DNA of 64,000 bases from Acidovorax sp. 1608163. Its GTDB lineage: Bacteria > Pseudomonadota > Gammaproteobacteria > Burkholderiales > Burkholderiaceae_C. Made by a program: the position numbers and the translations under genes. The notes below the pieces were generated by a model, which was given only the letters and a program-made list of their open reading frames with translations, searched no databases and was not told where the DNA came from. The stretch lies in the NCBI RefSeq assembly GCF_003669015.1, contig NZ_CP033069.1, forward strand, positions 2,800,501-2,864,500, in the 5' to 3' direction. Below, one piece after another: positions 56,013 to 62,721 of the stretch (the stretch's first letter is position 1; every line of letters begins with the position of its first letter).

Positions 56013-56211
56013 ATACACAGCGCCGACGGATCGATACCCAAAGTCGACTGTCGGCGCGACCACACCGGAACCAGCCACAACCCTCCCCTGCTCTAAGACG
56101 GATGATGCTGCTGCGTTCAGGGAAAGAAATAACCGAGCATTGGCTTTTATCGCTACAAGACGCTGAGGCCTCTGCGATGCGCCACAGGAGGCAAAGTGGG
56201 CACACAAATTC

Positions 56212-56300
56212 CGCAGACCTTGATGCAAGGGGCGACGGCCTGGTAACAACTCACTGAATCTGGAGTTTGAATTGTCTGAGCGCGAAAGCGGCTTCACAGA
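56212..56300 (+). pseudogene. Decayed remnant of a lacI-family 3' end
   Basis: TTGATGCAAGG followed by ...AATCTGGAGTTTGAATTG... parallels the last 80 bases of the intact regulator at 51660-51739 (CTGATGCAAGG, ...AACCTGGGGTTTGAATTG). One extra base breaks the frame. Translation of the second part gives NSLNLEFELSERES against NSVNLGFELTVREST. The rest of 56013-56330 holds only the hairpin after the surface-protein gene. Confidence 0.7.
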
Positions 56301-56330
56301 CACTCGCCAATTGAGCGGGGAAGTGAAATC

Positions 56331-56732
56331 CTATAGAGGCGCACCAGAGCCACGCCCCTCCAACAACGACCGGAGTGTGCTGATCGCTGCGTGCTGCACG
56401 GGCAATACAGCAAGCGCCAGAACGGGAGACAAAAACGCATCCCAAAACAGCGAAGTGACAGCGGCCAGGCCCCAAACAAAGCCGACGAGCAACAGAGCCG
56501 CCACGCATTGCGCCAGTGGTGACCTCTTTCGGATCAGGAGCAAACCAGCCCCCAGGACGGCGACCAGGCCCCACCCGATGAAGGGGTTGCTGGTCAAACG
56601 ATAAGGCATGGTTTTGGGCTTCCAGTCAACCACGAGCCCCCCACTGTGCAGCAAGAGAATGGCGGCCAGCATGACGACCACCGCCAACAAGACGGCAGAA
56701 CCTAGGTGATTGAGTTGCTTCATGGCTCGCAT
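56331..56732 (-). CDS. Hypothetical membrane protein
   Basis: I do not recognise this 133-residue protein. It has about four hydrophobic segments (SAVLLAVVVMLAAILLL; FIGWGLVAVLGAGLLLI; CVAALLLVGFVWGLAAV; FLSPVLALAVLPV) with short basic loops, consistent with a small inner-membrane protein. Start may be 56732 or the ATG at 56723; neither has a good ribosome site. It borders the transferred segment on its left. Confidence 0.5.
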   Translation of the reverse strand: MRAMKQLNHLGSAVLLAVVVMLAAILLLHSGGLVVDWKPKTMPYRLTSNPFIGWGLVAVLGAGLLLIRKRSPLAQCVAALLLVGFVWGLAAVTSLFWDAFLSPVLALAVLPVQHAAISTLRSLLEGRGSGAPL

Positions 56733-56796
56733 GCTGGCATTGTGTGCTGAACCCTGCGCAAAGGTCGCCAGCCCAGGCGCTTACAGCCCCCAGCCC

Positions 56797-58446
56797 TTAA
56801 GCCGCAGCCAACGCCCTCTGGCCTGAATCTGCCTTCATGGACTTGCGCAGCGCCACAGCATCCACGCTGTGTGCGCTGGACGATGCATCGATGCGGAACA
56901 CCTGCACCGTCTCTGAGACAGACTTGGCTTGGATGCTCAATTGCATGGCAGATGCGGCATTTTCTTCAACCAGTGCTGCGTTTTGCTGGGTGATGGTGTC
57001 CAACTGCGCCACGGCAGAGTTCACTTGCGAGATGCCACTGAGCTGCTCGCTGGAAGCGCCGTGGATTTCGCCCATCAGTGCATTCACCCGGCGCACAAGG
57101 TCCAGTGACTCAGACATGGTTTTTTGCGCCATGTCCGTCTTCACGTTGCCTTCTTGCACCTTGTTAGCCGAGTCGTCAATCAATTGCCGAATCTCTTTGG
57201 CCGCTGACAGGGTGCGGTGCGACAGGCTGCGCACCTCCGAAGCCACCACAGCAAAGCCTCTGCCCTGCTCGCCCGCACGGGCGGCCTCCACCGCAGCGTT
57301 CAGCGCAAGGATATTGGTCTGGAAGGCAATGCTGTCGATCAACTGCGTGATCTCGCTGATACGCCCGGAAGCGGATTGGATCTGCTTCATCGTAGCTGCC
57401 ACGCTGTTGACGACTTCGCTGCTGTGCTCAGCCACCGAAGTGGCTTGGGTGGCCAACTCGGTACCACGGCGGGCAGACTCGGCCGTTTGCCGCACCGTGC
57501 CGGTGATTTCCTCCATCGAAGCCGCCGTCTGCTCCAGGTTGCTCGCCTGGGATTCGGTGCGCGCTGACAGGTCCTGGTTGCCTTGCGCGATTTCCTGGGT
57601 GGACAACTGCATGCGCTCGGCCTCCTGGCGTGCATCGCGCACGATGGAGAGCAGGTTCACATTCAGTTGGGACAAGGCTTTTTGCAGGTGACCGGCCGTG
57701 TCATCGCGCGACGCTTGAATCTTCTGGGTCAGGTCCCCCGCCGCCATGCGGTTGGCCCACAGCAGCATCTGGTTCAGGGGGGCAATCGTCACGTTGTGCA
57801 TGTAGGCGGCCGCTCCCACGGCCAGGACCAGAACACCCAGCCAGGCCAAGCCAGACACCAACGACAGGCTGTGCCCCCCTGCCGATGCAGCCAGCCAGGC
57901 GGCAAGCACCACAGCGCCCATGCACACCAGCATCTTGCCCAGCGCGCCCATGCGCAGCAGCTCGGTGGTGCGCCCCCAAAGGTTGTCTTTGATCAGGCGC
58001 CCGGCACGCAGCTTGTGCACCAAGGCCCCGGCCTCTTTCTCGGCTCGCATGGTCTTGTACAGCTGCTCGGCCTGCTGGATCTGCTCGCGGGTGGCTTCGG
58101 TGCGCACCGACATGTAGCCCACGGGCTGGTCCCCCTGCATGAGGGGCGTGACATTGGCCATCACCCAGTAGTAGGTGCCGTTTTTGCGGCGGTTCTTCAC
58201 GGCGGCGGACCAGGGGATGCCCTTGGCGATGGTGTCCCACATGTCGCGAAAGGCCTCTTCCGGCATTTCAGGGTGGCGGATCATGTTGTGGGGCTGGCCC
58301 AGCAACTCTTGCTTTTCGTAGCCACTGACCTCCACAAACATGGGGTTGCAGTAGAGGATGCGCCCCTTCAGATCGGTCGTCGAGACCAATGTCTCGCCTT
58401 TGGGAAAGGGGTACTCCTGAGAGACAACGGGCAGGTTCATTCGCAT
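56797..58446 (-). CDS. Aer-like PAS-domain methyl-accepting chemotaxis protein
   Basis: Energy or redox taxis receptor of 549 residues. The cytoplasmic PAS domain (about 20-125; LVSTTDLKGRILYCNPMFVEVSGYEKQELLGQPHNMIRHPEMPEEAF) closely follows the Aer pattern, then a pair of membrane helices (about 165-220), a HAMP segment (ANRMAAGDLTQKI) and the signalling domain with [42 protein letters not shown] is the expected cofactor. ATG 58446 has AGGAG six bases upstream. It is divergent from the narK operon. Confidence 0.93.
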   Translation of the reverse strand: MRMNLPVVSQEYPFPKGETLVSTTDLKGRILYCNPMFVEVSGYEKQELLGQPHNMIRHPEMPEEAFRDMWDTIAKGIPWSAAVKNRRKNGTYYWVMANVTPLMQGDQPVGYMSVRTEATREQIQQAEQLYKTMRAEKEAGALVHKLRAGRLIKDNLWGRTTELLRMGALGKMLVCMGAVVLAAWLAASAGGHSLSLVSGLAWLGVLVLAVGAAAYMHNVTIAPLNQMLLWANRMAAGDLTQKIQASRDDTAGHLQKALSQLNVNLLSIVRDARQEAERMQLSTQEIAQGNQDLSARTESQASNLEQTAASMEEITGTVRQTAESARRGTELATQATSVAEHSSEVVNSVAATMKQIQSASGRISEITQLIDSIAFQTNILALNAAVEAARAGEQGRGFAVVASEVRSLSHRTLSAAKEIRQLIDDSANKVQEGNVKTDMAQKTMSESLDLVRRVNALMGEIHGASSEQLSGISQVNSAVAQLDTITQQNAALVEENAASAMQLSIQAKSVSETVQVFRIDASSSAHSVDAVALRKSMKADSGQRALAAA

Positions 58447-58683
58447 AGATAACTCCTGAAAAGCCACTTCACGCCAACATGCCAGTGAACTCTCTGCTCA
58501 AGAGGCTGCTACCGCCCCGAACCAAGAGCACCGCCGCACGACCAGAATAAATGAAAAGAAATATTTGTTACATAACTATTTGAGCGGGTCAAAGCACAAA
58601 AAATACACTTTGCACCCGTTCCAAAATCACCTGTAACAAACAAATCATTTAAATCAATCAAAATTCATCGTACAACCCAAAGC

Positions 58684-58700
58684 TACACCAAACTGGTGCA
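58684..58700. promoter_or_regulatory. NtrC-like binding site upstream of narK
   Basis: TACACC-N5-GGTGCA matches the NtrC dyad at 11 of 12 positions; a half site TTGCACC lies at 58609-58615. It is about 70 bases upstream of the predicted start. The surrounding 58447-58760 interval is otherwise AT-rich with no gene. Confidence 0.68.
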
Positions 58701-58737
58701 AACCACCAACAAAAAGTAGCCAACACACTTCAATTCA

Positions 58738-58753
58738 TGGCATGCGGCTTGCT
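58738..58753 (+). promoter_or_regulatory. Sigma-54 promoter of narK
   Basis: TGGCAT (-24) and TTGCT (-12) with exact GG-N10-GC spacing (58739-58752). The predicted transcript begins about 58764, at the first base of ANTAR hairpin 1. Confidence 0.85.
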
Positions 58754-58763
58754 TGTGGTGTTT

Positions 58764-58812
58764 TGCAGCCAACGAAGGCTGCAGGTTGACCCGGTGCAAA
58801 GGCGGATTGGGT
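58764..58812 (+). ncRNA. ANTAR-target leader RNA of narK
   Basis: Hairpin 1: TGCAGCC-AACGAA-GGCTGCA (58764-58783), a perfect 7-bp stem. Hairpin 2: ACCCGGTGC-AAAGGC-GGATTGGGT (58789-58812), with two G-U pairs and one mismatch. Both loops have six bases with A first and G fourth. They are separated by five bases and followed by the terminator. Confidence 0.8.
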
Positions 58813-58824
58813 GAACAAGACGCA

Positions 58825-58886
58825 GGCGTCTTCGCGGTGCAAGGGCTGGAAGTGGATAGCCCAGAGACCGCGCAGGCGCCTTTTTT
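58825..58886 (+). terminator. Leader terminator before narK
   Basis: A 14-base arm at 58825-58838 pairs with 58867-58880 (one G-U, one mismatch), with an inner GGCT/AGCC stem, followed by six T. It lies between the ANTAR hairpins and narK, as in the nrtA and nirB leaders. Confidence 0.9.
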
Positions 58887-58960
58887 GTTTTTGACACGGG
58901 CAACACATGGGCTGCGCAGGCAGGCCACTGGCCCGTGGCACCTTTGCACAGGCGCGCTCC

Positions 58961-60175
58961 ATGCTCCAGTTCCGCGAATTCCTCAAGTCGGGTCACGCCC
59001 CCACGCTGTGGTCCTCGTTTCTTTACTTCGGCTTCTCGTGCGCCGTGTGGGTCATCAACGGGGCCATGGCCCCGTTCATCCGGGACGACTTCCAACTCAC
59101 CCCCACCCAAATGGGGCTGATGCTGTCGCTGCCTATCTTTGCAGGCGCGCTGATGCGGTTCCCGCTGGGCATCCTGGCGCAATACATCGGCCGCAAGCGC
59201 GCCACGCTGGTCGAGATGGCGGGCATTGCCCTGGCCATGGCTTTTGGCTACTTCTTCGTGCACACCTATAACGACCTGCTGGCCATGGGTGTGCTGCTGG
59301 GGGTGGCAGGCGCCAGTTTTGGGGTGGCGCTGTCGCTGGGCTCGGGCTCGTTTCCGCCGCGCTACAAGGGCCTGGCCATGGGCATTGTGGGTGCAGGCAA
59401 TGTGGGCACGGCCGTGGCGGCGCTGCTGGCGCCCGCCCTCGCCCAAAAGTTTGGCTGGCAAACGGTGTACGGGTTTGCGGCGATCAGCGTGGCGATTCCG
59501 GCCATCGTGATGGCGGTGTACGCCCAAGAGCCCCCAGACCTGGACGCCCACGCCACCCTGCGCGAGCACGTGGCCTGCCTGTTTGAAAAAGACGGCTGGG
59601 CTTTCAGCCTGATTTATGCAGTGACGTTTGGGGGCTTCATTGGGCTCACCACCTTCTTGCCCAGCTACTTCAATGGGCAGTTTGGCGTCAGCAAAGTGCA
59701 GGCCGGGCAGCTGACCATGTTGGCCGCCTTTTTGGGCGCAGCGCTGCGGGTGTTTGGCGGCTGGCTGTCAGACCACTGGGGCGGCGTGAACACCCTCACG
59801 GGCGTGCTGTACATCACCGCCGTCAGTCTGGTGCTGTGCGGGTTTGCGCAGGAGTCTTTGCCCGTCACGGTGCTGCTGTTTCTGGTGTGCTTTGCCGCAC
59901 TGGGCGCAGGCAATGGGGCCCTCTTCCAACTGGTGCCCTTGCGCTGGCCTTTGTCCACGGCGGTGGCGGGCTCCATGATTGGCGAAATTGGCGCACTGGG
60001 CGGCGGCCTGATCCCGAACGCCATGGGCTTTTCCAAGCAATACAGCGGCAGCTACCTGTGGGGCTTTGTGTCCATCGCGGTGTGCGCAGCGGCCATGCTG
60101 GTGCTGCTGCGGGTGATGCAGATCCGCTGGACCAGAACATGGGCAGAGAAAGGTGGCCGTGCGCGCAGCGCATGA
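58961..60175 (+). CDS. narK: Nitrate/nitrite MFS transporter, NarK/NasA family
   Basis: Major facilitator of 404 residues with about twelve helices. The nitrate signatures are visible: GVAGASFGVALSLGSGSFPPRYKGLAMGIVGAGNVGTA near helix 5 and GAGNGALFQLVP near helix 11, with Arg in GALMRFPLGIL. It is preceded by a leader of the assimilatory (NasT) type, so an assimilatory NasA role is more likely than respiratory export. ATG 58961 (MLQFREFLKSGHAPTLW) is the family start; ATG 58907 adds 18 unrelated residues. Its 3' end contains one copy of a 20-base direct repeat. Confidence 0.9.
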   Translation: MLQFREFLKSGHAPTLWSSFLYFGFSCAVWVINGAMAPFIRDDFQLTPTQMGLMLSLPIFAGALMRFPLGILAQYIGRKRATLVEMAGIALAMAFGYFFVHTYNDLLAMGVLLGVAGASFGVALSLGSGSFPPRYKGLAMGIVGAGNVGTAVAALLAPALAQKFGWQTVYGFAAISVAIPAIVMAVYAQEPPDLDAHATLREHVACLFEKDGWAFSLIYAVTFGGFIGLTTFLPSYFNGQFGVSKVQAGQLTMLAAFLGAALRVFGGWLSDHWGGVNTLTGVLYITAVSLVLCGFAQESLPVTVLLFLVCFAALGAGNGALFQLVPLRWPLSTAVAGSMIGEIGALGGGLIPNAMGFSKQYSGSYLWGFVSIAVCAAAMLVLLRVMQIRWTRTWAEKGGRARSA

Positions 60176-60480
60176 CCGGCGCAAGCCGATGAGCGCGCAA
60201 GCGCTCGCCACATTTCCAGCAAAAGGGCGGGCGGGCACGCAGTGCCTGAGCTGGCAGAGCCAGCCAACGCATAGCGTTGCCCGCACTTTCGCTAGAAAGG
60301 GGGACGCGCGCGCAACGCGTGAGCGGTGCAGCCGTTATTGATCCGGCCTGAACCTACTTGAACCGTTCACGCTGAGCTTGTCGAAGCGCCGCGCAAGGTT
60401 TCGACAAGCTCAACCCGAACGGATATCTCAAGCTCAAAGAGGCCTGCTGAATAAAAGGGCGGCCGTGCGCGCAGCGCATG
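60155..60480 (+). repeat. Direct repeat pair of 20 bases around the narK 3' end
   Basis: GGCCGTGCGCGCAGCGCATG occurs at 60155-60174, overlapping the narK stop region, and identically at 60461-60480. Both are preceded by AAAGG-like bases. The intervening DNA holds other inverted repeats and no gene; the pair looks like a REP-type or duplication boundary. Confidence 0.75.
60363..60422. repeat. TGAGCTTGTCGAA-type inverted repeat
   Basis: Arms 60363-60385 and 60400-60422 pair with three mismatches; the inner TGAGCTTGTCGAA / TTCGACAAGCTCA is perfect. This palindrome is a common intergenic repeat in many Proteobacteria. It lies between narK and the convergent kinase gene. Confidence 0.85.
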
Positions 60481-60521
60481 GCGGGTTTCACCAAAAGCCG
60501 ACTACACAAATTGCATGAAAC

Positions 60522-60572
60522 ATGCTGCTAGCGCTTTATCTATAAGCGCTAGCAGCTATATTTTCAATAGCA
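60522..60572 (+). repeat. Dispersed repeat, copy H
   Basis: The best copy: GCTGCTAGCGCTT and AAGCGCTAGCAGC form a perfect 13-bp stem around TATCTAT, followed by TATATTTTCAATAGCA. It ends five bases before the stop of the kinase gene, in position to act as its transcription end. Confidence 0.85.
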
Positions 60573-60576
60573 CCCC

Positions 60577-62361
60577 TCAACGCGGCAAAAACAGAAGCCA
60601 GTAAACCAACAACAAATTCACCAGCACGCTCACCGCCAACGCAATCTTCCACACCGCAGTCGCGTCGCGTTGCAGCAAGGACTGCGCACCGCCCAGGGGC
60701 ATGGGCCGTGAGGCGCCGCGCTCCAGCGCCAGCAGCATCTCCTCGGCGGTTTCAAAGCGTTGGGTGCGCTGACGGGCCACGGCCTTGAGGGCGATGTGGT
60801 CGAGCCAGATGGGCACCTGCGGGTTGTGGCGGCTGGGGGCCTGCGGGTCGCGGTGGTAACGGCCCAGTTGGTGGGCCACCACCTCGCCGTAGGGCAGGCG
60901 GCCATGGCTGAGCAATTGGTACAGCGTCACCCCCAGCGCAAACAAATCACTGCCTGCATCGGGCAGTTGGCCCTGTGTGTCGCTGCTGCGCTCGTAGCCC
61001 GCCCACTGCTCGGGGTTCATGTAGCTGGGCGTGCCCGCGTGCAGGCGGCGTGTGGCCTCGGGCTCGCGGCCGCTCAAGGCCACGCCCAGGTCCAGCACGC
61101 GCAGCACACCGTCGTCGCCCAGGTGCAAGTTGTCGGGCTTGATGTCGCGGTGCACCACGCCCTGGCGGTGCAGCCAGCCCAGCAACTGGGCCGCCTGCGT
61201 GACAGCGCCCACCGCCTGCGCCACGCTCAGCGGTTGGCCGTGGGCCCGGTGGCGCAACCAGTCGCCCAGCGTGCGGCCCGCGTGCCATTCATACAGCAGG
61301 TAAAAGCCGCTGGCATCGCGCGCCGCAGCGCCGGGTGCCGGGCGCAAGGGCCAGTCCACCAGCCGGGCCAGGTGCGCACCGGCCGCGCCCGTTTGCATGC
61401 GCCGGGCCACCCAGGCCTCGTGGGCCAGCGTGGCGCGCTCTTGCACATCGTGGGCGCGCTGGGGCAGCAGGGTCTTGAGGGCGTACAGGCGCCCTGCCCC
61501 ATGTCCTTGCGCAGAAGCCTCGACCTGGTACACGCGGTGCACACCGTTGTCGGCCACCACGGCGCGCACGGTCAGGCCATCCACCGTGTCGCCCACCTTC
61601 AAAAGCGGCAGCACCGGCAGGGCCAGGGCGCGGCGCGATTCGTCTTGCAGCGTGCTCTCCAGCACGCCCTTGACCTGAATCACCATGGCAGTGAGGTTGT
61701 CGGTGCTGCCGCTGCGCAGCGCGGCGTCCACCAGCTGCTCGCTCAGCACCTGGGCAGGCTGGGCGGCCTGCAGCAGGGCCTGCAACTGGCGCTCGGGCAC
61801 AAAGCCATGCACCCCGTCTGACAGCAGCGCAAACAGGTCGCCGCTTTGCACCTCGCCCTGGCTGTAGTCCACCACCACATGGTCGTCCAGCCCCATGGCG
61901 CGCGTGAGCTGGTGCGCCATGTCGCGCTGGGCGATGACGTGGTCGGCCGTCAGCCGCTGCAAGCGCCCATCGCGCAGCAAATACGCCCGCGTGTCACCCA
62001 CATGCGCCAGGGTGTAGGACTGGCCCCGCAGCACCAGCGCGGTGATCGTGGTGAGGCCCACTGCGGGCTGGCGGCGCCGGTTCATCGCGGCCAGCCAGCT
62101 GTTGTGGGCGGCCAAGATGCGGTCCAGCGCCACGGTGGTGTCCCAGGTGGGGGGCGTGGCGAAGTAGTCCGTCACCAGCGCATTGACACTGGTCTGCGCG
62201 GCTTCACGCCCATGGCCACCGGTGCTCACACCATCGGCAATGGCGGCAATGGCGCCGCGCGCGCGCTCATGCCCACGGCCCTCGACCAGGGCGGCAAAGT
62301 CTTCATTGATGTCCTTGCGCCCCTGCAGGGACACCTGGCCAAAGTCCAGTTCAAAGCTCAT
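60577..62361 (-). CDS. Bifunctional PP2C phosphatase / Ser-Thr protein kinase, membrane-anchored
   Basis: A 594-residue fusion: PP2C phosphatase (about 1-235; KDINEDFAAL, AAIADGVSTGGHG, AHVGDTRAYLL, LLSDGVHGFV, GSTDNLTAMVI), then a Hanks-type kinase (about 275-560; ALK lysine, HRDIKPDNLHL catalytic loop, LDLGVAL in place of DFG, TPSYMNPEQW), then one C-terminal helix (IALAVSVLVNLLLVYWLLF). Similar fusions lie beside nirB and nasA in Pseudomonas, so a link to nitrate assimilation is conserved, though its targets are unknown. ATG 62361 starts the phosphatase domain; the frame to 62541 runs through the nirB control region. It is divergent from nirB. Confidence 0.92.
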   Translation of the reverse strand: MSFELDFGQVSLQGRKDINEDFAALVEGRGHERARGAIAAIADGVSTGGHGREAAQTSVNALVTDYFATPPTWDTTVALDRILAAHNSWLAAMNRRRQPAVGLTTITALVLRGQSYTLAHVGDTRAYLLRDGRLQRLTADHVIAQRDMAHQLTRAMGLDDHVVVDYSQGEVQSGDLFALLSDGVHGFVPERQLQALLQAAQPAQVLSEQLVDAALRSGSTDNLTAMVIQVKGVLESTLQDESRRALALPVLPLLKVGDTVDGLTVRAVVADNGVHRVYQVEASAQGHGAGRLYALKTLLPQRAHDVQERATLAHEAWVARRMQTGAAGAHLARLVDWPLRPAPGAAARDASGFYLLYEWHAGRTLGDWLRHRAHGQPLSVAQAVGAVTQAAQLLGWLHRQGVVHRDIKPDNLHLGDDGVLRVLDLGVALSGREPEATRRLHAGTPSYMNPEQWAGYERSSDTQGQLPDAGSDLFALGVTLYQLLSHGRLPYGEVVAHQLGRYHRDPQAPSRHNPQVPIWLDHIALKAVARQRTQRFETAEEMLLALERGASRPMPLGGAQSLLQRDATAVWKIALAVSVLVNLLLVYWLLFLPR

Positions 62362-62526
62362 GCACCACGGGCACGCAGGTTTCGTGCCCAACGTGGTGCA
62401 CGCGGCGGCGAACAAGGCTGCAAGCCGGGTGCCGCCTGGAGCGCGCCCCGGCTGGGTGCGGCCCGCCAACCGGATCGCCCCCGCCAGCCCGCAGCGCCTG
62501 CACCAGGCATGCCCCACAGCGGTGCA
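62361..62526. promoter_or_regulatory. Cluster of NtrC-like half sites upstream of nirB
   Basis: TGCACC at 62361-62366 and GGTGCA at 62395-62400 bracket an inverted repeat (TGCACCAC/GTGGTGCA with inner GGGCACG/CGTGCCC). A second pair is TGCACC at 62499-62504 and GGTGCA at 62521-62526. They lie about 35-200 bases upstream of the predicted nirB start, and the first touches the kinase start codon. Spacings differ from the standard N5 dyad, so NtrC binding is uncertain. Confidence 0.5.
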
Positions 62527-62533
62527 CACAAGC

Positions 62534-62549
62534 TGGCACACGCATTGCT
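62534..62549 (+). promoter_or_regulatory. Sigma-54 promoter of nirB
   Basis: TGGCAC (-24) and TTGCT (-12) with exact GG-N10-GC spacing (62535-62548). Predicted transcription start about 62560, just ahead of ANTAR hairpin 1. Confidence 0.87.
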
Positions 62550-62559
62550 TAACACCAGC

Positions 62560-62603
62560 AACGGCCCAAGCGGGTCGCGCAATTCACCGGTGCAACGGCG
62601 CAC
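62560..62603 (+). ncRNA. ANTAR-target leader RNA of nirB
   Basis: Hairpin 2 is clear: GTGC-AACGGC-GCAC (62590-62603), the same loop as in the nrtA leader. Hairpin 1 is CGGCC-CAAGCG-GGTCG (62562-62577) with one G-U pair; its loop keeps G at position four but has C at position one. The order promoter, hairpin 1, hairpin 2, terminator, gene matches the nrtA and narK leaders. Confidence 0.78.
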
Positions 62604-62621
62604 AGAAGGGTTGCACGGACG

Positions 62622-62679
62622 AAGGCGTCCCCACATGCGGTTTCGAGGTCCGAAGCAGCATCGTGTGGACGCCTTTTTT
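62622..62679 (+). terminator. Leader terminator before nirB
   Basis: AAGGCGTCC (62622-62630) pairs with GGACGCCTT (62667-62675), extended by CACA/TGTG across a two-base bulge, and ends in a T tract. The GGCGTCC/GGACGCC core is the same as in the nrtA terminator. Confidence 0.92.
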
Positions 62680-62721
62680 GCTTTTCGATTCGCCCCTGGC
62701 GATGGAACCGACGGAGTCACG

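Noticed and set aside
58640..58670. FNR/ANR-like site (TTTAA-N4-ATCAA) in the aer-narK gap
   Set aside because: Only the right half matches TTGAT-N4-ATCAA well; in such AT-rich DNA this is expected by chance.
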